Below, piece after piece: positions 50,339-59,255 of a stretch of DNA of 64,000 nucleotides. Origin of the DNA: Paenibacillus sp. CC-CFT747 (GTDB lineage: Bacteria > Bacillota > Bacilli > Paenibacillales > NBRC-103111); contig CP106741.1 of the NCBI GenBank assembly GCA_030323305.1, positions 2,887,501 to 2,951,500 on the forward strand, in the 5' to 3' direction. The notes below the pieces were generated by a model. The model worked only from the letters and a program-made list of their open reading frames with translations. It had not been told where the DNA came from and did not search any database. Positions within the stretch are counted from its first letter, which is position 1. Each line of letters opens with the position of its first letter. The translations under genes and the position numbers were made by a program.

Positions 50339-50389
50339 CTGTTTAAGGGGGAAAAGGAGGGGGTAATAACGATCAGGAGGTGATCCCGC

Positions 50390-50608
50390 ATGAACAATCC
50401 ACAAGTGAAATGCAGCATTGACAACTGTGAATATTGGGAAAAAGGCAACAACTGCAGCGCCGAGGTGATCATGATCGAGGTGGATCGCCACTCCGATCGG
50501 TCCCTTCCGCAGAGCAAGGGCGGAGAGCAGTATGACACCCGGCATACGGATCATGCATCCGGTACAGCCGACACTTGCTGCCACACGTTCGAAGAGCGCA
50601 GCCATTAA
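50390..50608 (+). CDS. DUF1540-domain protein
   Basis: 72 residues. The Cys-rich N-terminal motif VKCSIDNCEYWEKGNNCSAE is the DUF1540 signature, and further Cys residues near the C-terminus (ADTCCHTFEERSH) complete the likely metal-binding set. AGGAGG lies nine bases before the ATG. Members are small and common in spore formers; function unknown. A strong terminator follows at 50643. Confidence 0.8.
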   Translation: MNNPQVKCSIDNCEYWEKGNNCSAEVIMIEVDRHSDRSLPQSKGGEQYDTRHTDHASGTADTCCHTFEERSH

Positions 50609-50642
50609 TCCTTTTGTCCAGGCGATAGGCAGACAACAGGAG

Positions 50643-50680
50643 AAAAACAGATTCCATTCGAGATGGAATCTGTTTTTCTT
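50643..50680 (+). terminator. Terminator of the DUF1540 gene
   Basis: AAAAACAGATTCCAT (50643-50657) pairs perfectly with ATGGAATCTGTTTTT (50663-50677), a 15-bp stem with flanking A and T tracts. Confidence 0.85.
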
Positions 50681-50776
50681 GTAAAAAAATATAAAAAAAT
50701 AATAAGTCGACGGACTTATAGAGCGGAAGGCTGCGCGAATTCTATAATGCCGAATACTGGAAAGGAGGGGAGAAGG

Positions 50777-50920
50777 GTGAAATATGTACTGAGCTACAAA
50801 GGCAGAAAGCTGGGAGAAACGATGGACCGCGAACTGGCGGAGGCCATGCTGGTTCAACTAAGCGCTTGTTTCCGGGGGTTGGAGATCGTGGAAGCGCCTC
50901 TTCAGCAGCGGGCCGGATAA
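50777..50920 (+). CDS. Small hypothetical protein
   Basis: 47 residues from the GTG at 50777, which has AAGGAGGGG eight bases upstream: VKYVLSYKGRKLGETMDREL then EAMLVQLS and a C-terminal EAPLQQRAG. No membrane segment or motif. It lies between a terminator and the acyltransferase gene. The strong ribosome binding site is the main support. I do not recognise it. Confidence 0.5.
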   Translation: MKYVLSYKGRKLGETMDRELAEAMLVQLSACFRGLEIVEAPLQQRAG

Positions 50921-51025
50921 TCGGGGAGAACTAGGCAATTTACATAAATCAACAACCGTTTGGTTTGGAGGGCCCTTTGCTGTATAATGATAGCGTTTAA
51001 GACAGGCAAAGGGAGAGAACACATC

Positions 51026-52084
51026 TTGGCTAAAGCAAAAATCATGGAGCTGGATCTGGTCCGGGCTATCGCCATCCTTGCGGTGCTCATGATTCACGGA
51101 ACCTCCGAAGCTTCTTATTACATACCTGTGGGCAGCCGGTCCCAAATTTTCTACCTGGCGCTTAACAAATTCAGCAACTTTGCGGTACCTCTGTTTCTGC
51201 TGTTGAGCGGTGTCGTGCTGTTCTATCGGTATTCCGACAAATGGAGCGGCCGGGAGGCGCTGGCTTTCTATGGAAAGCGGATTAAATTCGTGGTCATTCC
51301 TTATTTGATCTGGTCGTTCTTCTACTATATCTACAACCAGTGGCTCGTGCATTATTCGTTCGCGGACGTAAAGCTTGACGGCTGGGATTTTCTGAAGAAA
51401 CTTCAATGGGCGGATACGTCTTACCATTTGTATTTTATCATCATCATCGTTCAGCTGTACCTGCTCTTCCCGGTCTTGATGACGCTGGTGCGCTGGCGTC
51501 CGGTCATCGGGAGGTACCTCATTGTCTTAGGGCTTGCGGTTCAGGTCGGCTATTTCCTTTATCACTTTTATGTTCATCCGTTCGAGCACCGGGCGTCGCT
51601 CTGGTTTAACTATATCGCTGTTTTCTGCGTAGGCGGCTATATGGGGCTGAATTACGAGAAAATCAGGCAGGCGGAGAGGAACCTTTGGTGGTTATTCGGG
51701 CTGACGGTCTTTATCGGGTATTCGCTGCTGATGTACTTTGTCCTGGCGAACCAGCATATCAATTTTGGACAGCCGATATACGAGGTGCTGTTTAACGGCT
51801 ACGCCGTTTGTGTCGCATTCAGCTTTCTGTGGATTGGCCGGAAGCTGCTGAAATTCTCCAAGGTGACTTCCGCCTTGACGTCCATCGGGGCCGCGTCTTT
51901 TGCGATCTATTTCATGCATCCGGCGGTGCTGAGCTGGTGGCGGACAGCCTTCGTCTATCCGGTCGGAAGCCTCGCCTATCACGCCGCGACCTGGGTGGGA
52001 TTCCTTCTGTCCCTTTTCGTACCGTGGGGCATCGCCCTCCTTCTTAAGCGATGGAAGGGAGCCTGGGTGCTGTTTGGAAGATAA
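51026..52084 (+). CDS. Acyltransferase family 3 (OafA/WecH-type) membrane protein
   Basis: A 352-residue protein with about ten hydrophobic helices and the family N-terminal motif LDLVRAIAILAVLMIHGT (about 9-26), which carries the catalytic Arg/His. Family members O-acylate cell-surface sugars. The start is TTG 51026, with GGGAGAG upstream. It is a single gene with its own terminator at 52098. The sugar and acyl donor cannot be told. Confidence 0.87.
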   Translation: MAKAKIMELDLVRAIAILAVLMIHGTSEASYYIPVGSRSQIFYLALNKFSNFAVPLFLLLSGVVLFYRYSDKWSGREALAFYGKRIKFVVIPYLIWSFFYYIYNQWLVHYSFADVKLDGWDFLKKLQWADTSYHLYFIIIIVQLYLLFPVLMTLVRWRPVIGRYLIVLGLAVQVGYFLYHFYVHPFEHRASLWFNYIAVFCVGGYMGLNYEKIRQAERNLWWLFGLTVFIGYSLLMYFVLANQHINFGQPIYEVLFNGYAVCVAFSFLWIGRKLLKFSKVTSALTSIGAASFAIYFMHPAVLSWWRTAFVYPVGSLAYHAATWVGFLLSLFVPWGIALLLKRWKGAWVLFGR

Positions 52085-52097
52085 TCCGCTCTTCGAC

Positions 52098-52127
52098 GCT
52101 CCTGCCGGACAAGGCAGGGGCTTTTTA
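52098..52127 (+). terminator. Terminator of the acyltransferase gene
   Basis: GCTCCTGCC (52098-52106) pairs with GGCAGGGGC (52113-52121), then TTTTT. Confidence 0.75.
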
Positions 52128-52196
52128 ACGGTCTAAATACCCGTTTCGAACGGGTTTGACAAGGTAAAGACTATTGGGTAAAAGGAGAATGCAGGC

Positions 52197-52751
52197 ATGC
52201 CCGCTTCCATGCGATCCGTCATTCCGGGCACCCGGCTGCCCCGTTTTCTGGAAATGATCCGGGAGAGAACCGGGGAACGGCTTCCCGTCTTGGTCTGTGT
52301 CGGAACCGACCGTTCCACCGGGGATTCGCTGGGGCCCCTCACCGGAACCTTGCTCGAAGAAGCGGGATGGCCGGATGTTATCGGTACGCTTGCCCGGCCC
52401 TGTGACTCCTCGAATCTCGTGGAGCGGCTGAAGGAAATCCCGGCAGGCCGGCCCATTATCGCCGTCGACTGCGGCGTCGGCGCCTCCGTCGGATTCTTTC
52501 AAGCTTCGGACCGTCCCCTGAATCCCGGGCAATCCATGGGAAAGCCTCTGCCTCCTGTCGGAGACTATACCGTGCTCGCCATTGTGGCCGAGAATACGGC
52601 GAATCCGTATAAGGTGCTGGGACAGGCCTCCCTCTACCGGGTCCTGACGATGGCCCGGGAGATCACCGCCGCCGTTCTGTCCGTTTATCCGGAGGGGATA
52701 AAGCCTCCGGAGCAGCCGTGCTCACAGGGCCCCGACACCTCACACCGCTGA
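52197..52751 (+). CDS. yyaC: Sporulation protein YyaC (DUF1256)
   Basis: 184 residues with the DUF1256 motif VCVGTDRSTGDSLGPLTG (about 33-50) and IIAVDCGVGASVGF, like the germination-protease-related YyaC of Bacillus. It acts in sporulation, though its substrate is not established. AAGGAGAATGCAGGC precedes the ATG. It supports a spore-forming host for the window. Confidence 0.85.
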   Translation: MPASMRSVIPGTRLPRFLEMIRERTGERLPVLVCVGTDRSTGDSLGPLTGTLLEEAGWPDVIGTLARPCDSSNLVERLKEIPAGRPIIAVDCGVGASVGFFQASDRPLNPGQSMGKPLPPVGDYTVLAIVAENTANPYKVLGQASLYRVLTMAREITAAVLSVYPEGIKPPEQPCSQGPDTSHR

Positions 52752-52756
52752 CCCGC

Positions 52757-53430
52757 TTATCTCCAAGCATAAGGCTCCACGCAGTCCGAGGTGTCGTACT
52801 TCACATTTCCCACCTTCGGGTCGACCGGGTACGCGCTCATGGCTTCCGCCGGATATGGAACGAGGAGGGGCTGCAGGAGGGACGGGTCGGTGACGTCCCG
52901 GTCCAGCCAGAGCTCCTCGCCCTCCGGCCGGAGGATGACCGGCATCCGGTCATGAATGTCCCGGACCAGCTCGTTCGGCTCCGTCGTCACCACCGTGCAG
53001 CTGCCGACGCGGCGGCCGTCCGGAGCCGTCCACGTGTCGTAGAGGCCGGCCAGGGCAAAAGCTCCCGGTCCTTTCGGACAATCCGCATCGGCTGCTTGCC
53101 GGCGTCCTGCCTTCTCCATTCGTAGAACCCATCCGCTGGTATGATGCATCTCCTCTGTTCAAAGGCGGTCCGGAAGGAAGGCTTCTCGGTCAGCGTTTCG
53201 GCCTTGGCGTTGATCATCTTGTAGCCGATCTTCTCGTCCTTCGCCCAAGAAGGCACCAACCCCCATTTCAGCATCCCGCTATGGCGCTTTCCGCCTTTGG
53301 CCACGATGGCCAGGACCATCTGGCCCGGTGCGGCATTGAACCTCGGAACATAAGACAGCGGCGCCTCCTCGAGGCCAAACCGCTCCACCAGCTCCTCTAC
53401 CGTTACGATAAGCGTAAATCTTCCGCACAT
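52757..53430 (-). CDS. SOS response-associated peptidase (YedK/HMCES family), one frameshift
   Basis: Crosslinks to abasic sites in single-stranded DNA to protect them. Restoring one base at 53070-53071 gives 224 residues. The protein starts MCGRF, so Cys2 is the catalytic residue exposed after Met removal; further motifs are PRFNAAPGQ (Asn), KMINAKAETL, PADGFYEW (Glu) and IHDRMPVIL (His). GGAGGCGGG precedes the ATG on the minus strand. Longer upstream starts would bury Cys2 and can be rejected. Confidence 0.9.
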
Positions 53431-53672
53431 GAACCCCGCCTCCTTTTCTACCATCATACCATAGTCCCGCCCTGTGTTTGGCCGCCTTCCCGGCTCCCCG
53501 GCATGCCTTTCGATGCTTTTGTCGCCGCCCCACGGAAAGAGAGAGTCCTGTCGAATGGACAAATCTATTCTTTTTATTTGTTCTTTACAAGATTCGATCA
53601 TAATTTTAACGGTGAGTGATTATACTGATTAAGACCTGTTTAAATAAAAGAGAGAAAAAGGAGAGATGATTA

Positions 53673-53981
53673 GTGTTAATTAACCATGTCAACATTGCCA
53701 ATGAGGATAACCAAGTTTACTGCTGTCTCCGCAACCGTGTGGTGACCCTGGATCCCGAACATAAAGCCCACTTTTGTTCCGGCTGCAAAATGTTCAAGGG
53801 AGAAGCCGGCGGAGCGGGGGTGGAATGCCTATGGGAGGACCAGCGTCAAGTGGCCGAGCCTTACCAAGTGTCCAATCCCTATGAGGAATGGATGGAGAAC
53901 CAGGCCAGAAAAATCCGCAGCAAGTTCTTCCGGCAGGAAGAGGGTCTTCCCGTAGAGGGCTGCTGGGTAGCCGGTCTGTAG
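53673..53981 (+). CDS. Cys-rich hypothetical protein
   Basis: 102 residues from a GTG start at 53673 with AAGGAGAGA upstream. Clustered Cys residues (VYCCLRNRVV, HFCSGCKMFKG, VECLWEDQ) suggest a bound metal. The remainder is charged and helical. Similar short CxxC proteins occur in Paenibacillus. No partner gene is near; function unknown. Confidence 0.6.
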   Translation: MLINHVNIANEDNQVYCCLRNRVVTLDPEHKAHFCSGCKMFKGEAGGAGVECLWEDQRQVAEPYQVSNPYEEWMENQARKIRSKFFRQEEGLPVEGCWVAGL

Positions 53982-54288
53982 ATCCCCCTAAAACTTAAAA
54001 CCAATTGCGTCGGAGGCGAAACCCACTCATGACCGACCCTTTATAAGAAGCCTGTCCTGGTTATGCACAGGGGCAGGCTTTTTCATTTGCCGAAAGCTTG
54101 GAGGGAAAGTCCGCATGGCGCCTGGGTTCTGTGTACAAGTGAGAGGAAGAGGGGAAACTATCCACATGAAAATGTGGATTTGTGGAAAAAATCCGTTTCA
54201 AGGGAAAGGGGCCTGTTTATATAATAGATACAGACTTCATAAAGGAAAATATAGACAAAAGGAAACCCTTGATAAGGAGTTGATTCTT
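53982..54288. other. Intergenic region with a terminator
   Basis: About 300 bases. AAGCCTGTCCTG (54048-54059) pairs with CAGGGGCAGGCTT (54068-54080) followed by TTTCATTT, a terminator for the upstream gene. The right part is AT-rich and should carry the promoter of the small basic protein. A plus-strand frame through it has no ribosome binding site before 54289. Confidence 0.55.
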
Positions 54289-54438
54289 ATGTCCATTGAA
54301 AGATTTATTATGAAGAAACTAAGCCGCTGCAAACACAAACAACTGCGCGCCAACCTGCTGCAGCTTCTCGTCATCCGGATCCAGAAGGCCCAGGAACGAG
54401 AGGCGTTAGCCAAAGAGTCCCGTCAACCCGCCATTTAA
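54289..54438 (+). CDS. Small basic protein
   Basis: 49 residues from the ATG at 54289, with AAGGAG nine bases upstream: MSIERFIMKKLSRCKHKQLR then a basic, helical C-terminus. No membrane segment. The AT-rich leader and strong ribosome binding site support a real gene. I do not recognise it. Confidence 0.55.
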   Translation: MSIERFIMKKLSRCKHKQLRANLLQLLVIRIQKAQEREALAKESRQPAI

Positions 54439-54605
54439 CCCCGTCCCGACCATCGACGCACCGTTGCCCTCCCTTCCGGAGTTCTGTTTTTCTTACGGCT
54501 TCCTGCTTCCCATTGGTTCCCGATAATACCATAACGTGAAGAGGAGAGGGGACGCGCCCTCTCTTTTTAATGCCAAAAAGGAGCGCCCCTACAAGAGGGA
54601 CGCTC

Positions 54606-54636
54606 CTAGCAGCTTATCCGGTAACCTGGTTGGCGG
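54606..54636 (+). repeat. Dispersed palindromic element, fragment
   Basis: AGCTTATCCGGTAACCTGGT (54611-54630) matches the left end of copies at 17103 and 59057 (about 22 of 26 bases). It lies just beyond the sortase stop codon. Confidence 0.5.
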
Positions 54637-54646
54637 CAGCGGCGGA

Positions 54647-55433
54647 TCAGGGCAGTTTGGCGTGAAGCACCGTACGCTCCGATCCGTCCTCCGTGCAGGT
54701 AATCAAGGTCAGCACCTTGTCCCGGCTGCTGCGGTTCAGAACGGTAAGATCGTCGGGAGCTACCGTTTTTTCTCATAGATGGTGTAGGCATAGGGGTTCC
54801 CTTGTAGACAAGCGTGACGGTATCTCCCGCCTCGAGCTCGTGAAGCCGGCTGAACAAGCGGCCGTAGGTGTAGCTGTTGTGGCCGGCTATCACACAGTTG
54901 CCCACCTCCCCGGGGAGGGCAGTGCCCGGCATATGGGCGGCGGTTATTTTCAGACTCGCAGAGTTTATGCCGTCCAGGACGGGAAGCTTCAGTCCGATTC
55001 CATCGATCTCGATCACTCCGAGAAGAGGCGAGGGCGGGCTTTTGCTTGGGGCTGGTTTTGCCGGGTTTGCCGGGTTTACCGGCGTCTCGGCCTTCCGGTC
55101 ATCCTTCCGGGCAACGGGCTTCGCTGTTGCCGCGGGAGCGGATTTCGCAGCCGGAGAGGGAGAAGATACGGCCGGTTTGGGCTTGGCGGCTTCCGGCATC
55201 GGGCCTTCCCCGGCATCGGGCTCCTCCGTTTCCAGCAGCCGGTTCAATTCCAGGCCCGCTTCTTCCAGGGAGGTGAGCCCGGATTCGGCTGCGTCCTCCG
55301 CATCGGCGGCCATCCGCTCCGCCTCGGCGAGCAGAAGACTCTGGCGGTAGTCGCCGTACATCCGGTTGGCCGTCGGATAGAGAAGCAGAACCGTTCCCAA
55401 CAAGAGGGCTAATAAGGCGGCTGCTTTGCGCAT
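54647..55433 (-). CDS. Class D sortase, two frameshifts
   Basis: A transpeptidase that anchors LPXTG-type proteins to the cell wall. 262 residues after restoring an A at 54766-54771 and a G at 54799-54801. N-terminal membrane anchor, then an Ala/Pro/Lys-rich linker (about 70-135), then the sortase barrel with catalytic His in VIAGHNSYTYGRLF, Cys in VLTLITCTEDGSERTVL and Arg after it. The LPQTG protein gene starts upstream on the same strand, so substrate and enzyme are linked. The linker is long for the class. Confidence 0.87.
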
Positions 55434-55461
55434 GGCGGCTCCTTTCTCATGACTAGAGGTT

Positions 55462-55491
55462 AAAAAGAAAGAGGAGCCGCGGCTCCTCTTT
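55462..55491 (-). terminator. Internal terminator/attenuator between surface-protein and sortase genes
   Basis: AAAGAGGAGCC and GGCTCCTCTTT flank GC (55468-55491) and are followed by CTTTTTA on the minus strand. It could reduce sortase expression relative to the surface protein. Confidence 0.65.
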
Positions 55492-55497
55492 CCCGGA

Positions 55498-57027
55498 TTA
55501 CTTACTGCTTCGGCGTCTCAAGAGGAGAACGCCGGCTGCGATCAGGCTTAGGCCTGCCGCATAGAGGCCAAGGGGCCGGGATTCGCCCGTCTGGGGCAGC
55601 CTGTCGACGGGTGAAGCGGAAGGCTCATCAAGCAGCGTTTCCTCGGATACGTTCCCTTGGGTGCCTTCCGCAAGCGTCTGATCCGGATTAACCGGGGTCA
55701 ACTCGTTATTATTGTCGGAAGCGGGAGGCTGGCTGCTGATCGGGCCTATGACGATACCCGGAACGGTCGACGGACCAGGACTTGGGCTCGGCAAAGCCGT
55801 ATCGGGACTTGGTGAAGGAGTGGTCCCGGTCGATGCCGTCCCTCCGCCTGTCGGACTCGGAGTGATAACCGGCACCGGGCTAGGCGTATTAGCAGGCGTA
55901 GTCGTAGGTGTAGGAGTCGGCGTATTCGCAGGTGTAGTCGTAGGTGTAGGAGTCGGCGTATTCGCAGGCGTAGTCGCAGGTGTAGTCGCAGGTGTAGTCG
56001 TAGGTGTAGGAGTTGGCGTGTTAGCAGGCGTAGTCGTAGGTGTAGGAGTCGGTGTATTCGCAGGCGTAGTCGTAGGTGTAGGAGTCGGTGTATTCGCAGG
56101 TGTAGTCGTAGGTGTAGGGGTTGGCGTCGGCGTCGGAGATGCCGCCGGCGGGCAGGTGCCGGACTCAAAAGCAAAGGAGGCGGTTTCCTGGCCGTGGGCG
56201 TAAACGATCAGCTTGCCGGGCGGTGTTAACGTTCCTGTCAGCGGAATCGATTCAAAAGGACCCAGCACCGCCGAGCCTTTCATATCCGTTCCTTGGAACT
56301 CCCACCGGTAATCCAACTCCACATCCAGCTTGTTTTTCAAGGTAAAGTTCAAAGGGTAAGAGGCCGCTCCATCGCAGGCTTTAATCAACTCGGTAGTAGG
56401 GATCCCGACGGTGTTATTGACCTTTGCAATGAAGAGGAGCTCCGGAGGATGTCCTCCAAGGGACAACTGGGTAATCTTGTCTCCCATGTAACCGTCCACC
56501 TGGTAGGGACCCCAATCGGGCAAATCGACGGGTACGGTATACGTGGTACCCCGGGCGCTGCTGCCTCCCGTATAGATGCCGGTTACGGAAGCATGAAGAA
56601 TTTGAACCTGGTAAGGAGCGCCGGCCACGGTTACTTTATCGACTACGTTAAGCGGATAGCGGTAGCTGGAGACCGTTACCTTGACGCACGCATTTTGCTT
56701 CACGGTGAAGGTCACGTTGGCTTTACCGGTGGCAGCACTATCTGCTAAACTGATGACAGCAGGGCCTACGTAGGTTTTGTCGACCGATGGGCTTGTGCAG
56801 GCTTGAGGACCAGGCGTTGGCGCGTCTGTTCCTCCCTGATTGGGGTTTCCGGAACCCGGACCGTACGTGTCGCCGGTTACGGTATCCGATCCGTAGGTAC
56901 TTGCCGTAACGGTGGGCGAAACTTGTCCATTCTGCTGTTCATCCGCGCTGGCCCCAAGGCCGAAGCTCGACATCAACAGAGTGCCCAGAAGGACGAGAGC
57001 CATAGGGCGTTGGTACGCTTTCTTCAT
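55498..57027 (-). CDS. LPXTG cell-wall surface protein with Thr/Pro repeat stalk
   Basis: 509 residues: signal peptide (about 1-29), Cys-containing beta-rich ectodomain (about 75-290), a Thr/Pro repeat stalk, then the sorting signal LPQTGES, a hydrophobic segment and RRRSSK tail. The stalk is about six copies of TPTPTPTTTPAN, one partly expanded with TTPATTPAN. Ectodomain similarity was not recognised; it has regular beta strands and paired Cys. The adjacent class D sortase should anchor it. A small promoter-proximal inverted repeat lies at 57115-57192. Confidence 0.88.
   Translation of the reverse strand: MKKAYQRPMALVLLGTLLMSSFGLGASADEQQNGQVSPTVTASTYGSDTVTGDTYGPGSGNPNQGGTDAPTPGPQACTSPSVDKTYVGPAVISLADSAATGKANVTFTVKQNACVKVTVSSYRYPLNVVDKVTVAGAPYQVQILHASVTGIYTGGSSARGTTYTVPVDLPDWGPYQVDGYMGDKITQLSLGGHPPELLFIAKVNNTVGIPTTELIKACDGAASYPLNFTLKNKLDVELDYRWEFQGTDMKGSAVLGPFESIPLTGTLTPPGKLIVYAHGQETASFAFESGTCPPAASPTPTPTPTPTTTPANTPTPTPTTTPANTPTPTPTTTPANTPTPTPTTTPATTPATTPANTPTPTPTTTPANTPTPTPTTTPANTPSPVPVITPSPTGGGTASTGTTPSPSPDTALPSPSPGPSTVPGIVIGPISSQPPASDNNNELTPVNPDQTLAEGTQGNVSEETLLDEPSASPVDRLPQTGESRPLGLYAAGLSLIAAGVLLLRRRSSK
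55882..56135 (-). repeat. 36-base tandem repeats encoding the Thr/Pro stalk
   Basis: About six near-identical units encode TPTPTPTTTPAN. Unit changes are mostly silent or single-base, and one unit carries an in-frame 24-base expansion, indicating slippage or recombination. Confidence 0.85.
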
Positions 57028-57496
57028 GCAGCACCTCGTTTTTGATATATTTTATTGACAAAGAGCGGACGTTAGAACCGGGGCGGACAGGCCTATGTAC
57101 AGGCGGCGCTTAAACGGTTAGTTAGGACTGGGCGGCAAACCGGGACTCCTCCTTTCGAGACGGGGATTGGACTTCCCTACCCTCAGTAACCGAAAATTAA
57201 GACCTTAGGCCTGATTAGGATAGGAAAGCAGAACGTTTCTGCTGTGTATTAACCTTTTTTTATGCCTATAAACGCCGGGATGGAAAAAAATTCTTCAAGG
57301 CGGAATGGCCTCCGTTATGCGCCTTTAGGCATGGGGATCCGCTACTCTTTTTGATACAAGGGACCTAGTTTCAAATGGAATTCTGCCGAAAAACGGCGGA
57401 CAGGCACGAAGCGCAGATGCCGGGAACACCTGCGCGAGCGCACGAAGAATCGGCTCCAATCGCATACGACAGACCGCGGAGGGGACGCTCCAAGGT
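57028..57496. other. Intergenic region upstream of the surface protein and holin-like toxin
   Basis: Contains the inverted repeat CGGTTA (57115-57120)/TAACCG (57187-57192) with GC-rich arms inside, a possible leader structure of the surface-protein gene on the minus strand. No known riboswitch consensus fits. The right half (57300-57490) is the 3' region of the toxin locus and holds an antisense-type terminator starting AGACC at 57471. Confidence 0.45.
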
Positions 57497-57506
57497 CTAT
57501 TTTTTT
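57471..57506 (+). ncRNA. Terminator of candidate antisense antitoxin RNA, second toxin locus
   Basis: AGACC (57471-57475) pairs with GGTCT (57494-57498), followed by ATTTTTTT. The T7 run is antisense to the last lysine codons of the toxin. Same arrangement as at 19334-19373. The RNA itself is inferred. Confidence 0.4.
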
Positions 57507-57578
57507 GGGAAAAGCCAAAATCATCACAATCAGGGTCGCGAATGAAATCATCAGCGTCAAAGCATCTTTCATTTCCAT
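57497..57578 (-). CDS. Holin-like type I toxin peptide, paralogue 2 (one apparent extra base)
   Basis: 26 residues, MEMKDALTLMISFATLIVMI then LAFPKK, clearly related to the peptide at 19363 and to the Hol-Tox family. As sequenced, the A run (T7 at 57500-57506 on the plus strand) carries one base too many and the frame runs on to 57342 through unrelated residues; with six bases it ends FPKK-stop, like its paralogue. AGAAGGGGG precedes the ATG. The leader segment GGGCGGTCGGCT is shared between both loci. Confidence 0.72.
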
Positions 57579-57783
57579 AAGCACATCACCCCCTTCTGCT
57601 GGGAACGGGAGCGAGCCGACCGCCCTGACAGAGCCGCCATTCCCTTGTGTGCATGTCCAAATTATAACACACGAGCAGAGAAATAGGAACATCCGTTCGC
57701 ATTTGTTCCCGCCTTATCCGTTTAACCAGAGCGGACGCAGGGTAAACAATTTGTACAGGTTGAAAGGGAAGAAGGCGAAAGAG

Positions 57784-59009
57784 ATGAACCTAGCTAAAAG
57801 CGGCGGAGCCGCTTTGCTGTCGGCTGCCCTGCTGGGCATGTGGGGCTGCTCGTCGGATACCCGCCAGTCGGTCGGCTCCGGAGCTTCCCCGCTTGTGCGC
57901 CCGGCGGCGATGTCGGACACCGTGCAGGCGGCAGCGGAACCATCCGTGCAGGCGGAAGGGGTGGCCGGCCCGAAGGCTCCCCGGCAGCACCGGCTAAGGA
58001 AGGGGAAGCGAACGGACCATCCGCTTCCGGCGGCAGCCGGCCGGCTGCCTATACGGGAGATGAACTGTTTGAGATCGGCACAACGGACAGCTGGTGGGGG
58101 CTCATGAACCAAAAGGGAGAAACGGTGGCCGAGCCGAAGTACCGGCTGTCCTTTCCTTCAACGGACGGAATTTCCCTGGTCAATCCCGTGCCGGGGTCGG
58201 GTCTGGAGCCGGCCGCTTTGATCAACGCGGGAGGGAAGGTCATTGCCTCGGGCTTTGACTTCTCGGGTGAAATCTCGGAAGGGCTCGTTTATGTCAAGAA
58301 GGCAACGAAGCAGGTCTTCCTCGACTACGAAGGACAGACGGTGCTTGACCTCGGCCGGCTGCCGGCCGATGCCCGTGTCGGGGGATTCCATGACGGGCTG
58401 GCCAAAATCGACAGCGGCTCGGAGCATTATTATATCGACCGGAGCGGAAAGACGGTGCTGCAAACCTCCTATGCCCAGGCGGGAGATTTCTCGGAAGGGC
58501 TTGCTTACGTGCCCGGGGAAGGCTTTCTGGATAAGTCGGGGAAGCTGGCCATCGTGCAGAAGGACTACGTCAAGGCCTATCCTTTCAAGGAAGGCTTAGC
58601 CAAAGTCGAATACCCGGACCGTACCTACAGCTATATCGACAAGTCGGGAACAGTTCTGACGGACCGGCGGTTTACCCGGGCGACCGGCTTCTCAAGCGGC
58701 CTCGCGGGGGTTTCGGAAGGGGAAGGCTTCCGCTATATCCATCCGAATGGAGAGAACGCCGGGACTGTCGTTTGGGAAGATGGCAGGGAATATTCCGAGG
58801 GACTGGCTGCCGTTAAGAAGGGCGGCAAATGGGGATATATTGACCCGAAAGGGCAGCTGGTGATCGAGGCCAAGTATGAAGAGGCCTTTCCTTTCCGTAA
58901 CGGGCTTGCGGTGGTTTATACGGGAACGGACAGCGGTCAGGATACCCTGTATATTGACCGGGAAGGAAAAGTGGTGCGTCCCAAGCTGGAGGGGAGCCCC
59001 TCCAGTTAA
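57784..59009 (+). CDS. WG-repeat lipoprotein, one frameshift
   Basis: 408 residues after restoring a C at 57979-57982. The N-terminus (AALLSAALLGMWGCSSD) is a lipoprotein signal peptide with Cys at about residue 22. A Pro/Ala-rich linker leads to seven or eight WG repeats of 40-50 residues (W/Y-G-x-I-D/N-x-x-G cores such as WWGLMNQKGETV, HYYIDRSGKTVL, KWGYIDPKGQLV). WG repeats mediate protein or ligand contacts; the function is unknown. A lipid anchor outside the cell is expected. Confidence 0.85.
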
Positions 59010-59056
59010 CGCTGCAGGCGGCCTGCTCCAGTCATTGAGCTCGGAAGACGGAACCA

Positions 59057-59146
59057 GCGCCTTATCCGGTAACTTTGTTGGCGGAGAAAACATCCGTATG
59101 CGCACGAAAACCAATAGGAAGCCGAGCAACACTCACGTAAGACACC
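59057..59146. repeat. Dispersed palindromic element, copy 3
   Basis: A 90-base relative of the copy at 17103: GCGCCTTATCCG (59057-59068) at the left and a slightly decayed right end. Internal blocks (TCCGGTAACTTTGTTGG, CAACACTCACG) align. It sits just after the WG-repeat gene. Confidence 0.7.
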
Positions 59147-59175
59147 AGGCAGTCTAAAGGAACAAGCGCCCATGC

Positions 59176-59225
59176 CCAAAGAACCTTTCTCCAAGCAGGA
59201 ATCCAGCTGGAGAAAGGTTCTTTGG
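59176..59225. terminator. Bidirectional terminator between convergent genes
   Basis: CCAAAGAACCTTTCTCC (59176-59192) pairs perfectly with GGAGAAAGGTTCTTTGG (59209-59225), a 17-bp stem. Confidence 0.85.
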
Positions 59226-59255
59226 TAGGAAGCCGTTTTGCTTACGATGCCAATT

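Noticed and set aside
55712..56203. Val/Gly-repeat plus-strand frame
   Set aside because: Produced by the antisense of the Thr/Pro stalk repeats; no start signal.
57115..57192. Cyclic-di-GMP or cyclic-di-AMP riboswitch upstream of the surface protein
   Set aside because: The GGCAAACC block is on the wrong strand and the remaining consensus positions do not fit.
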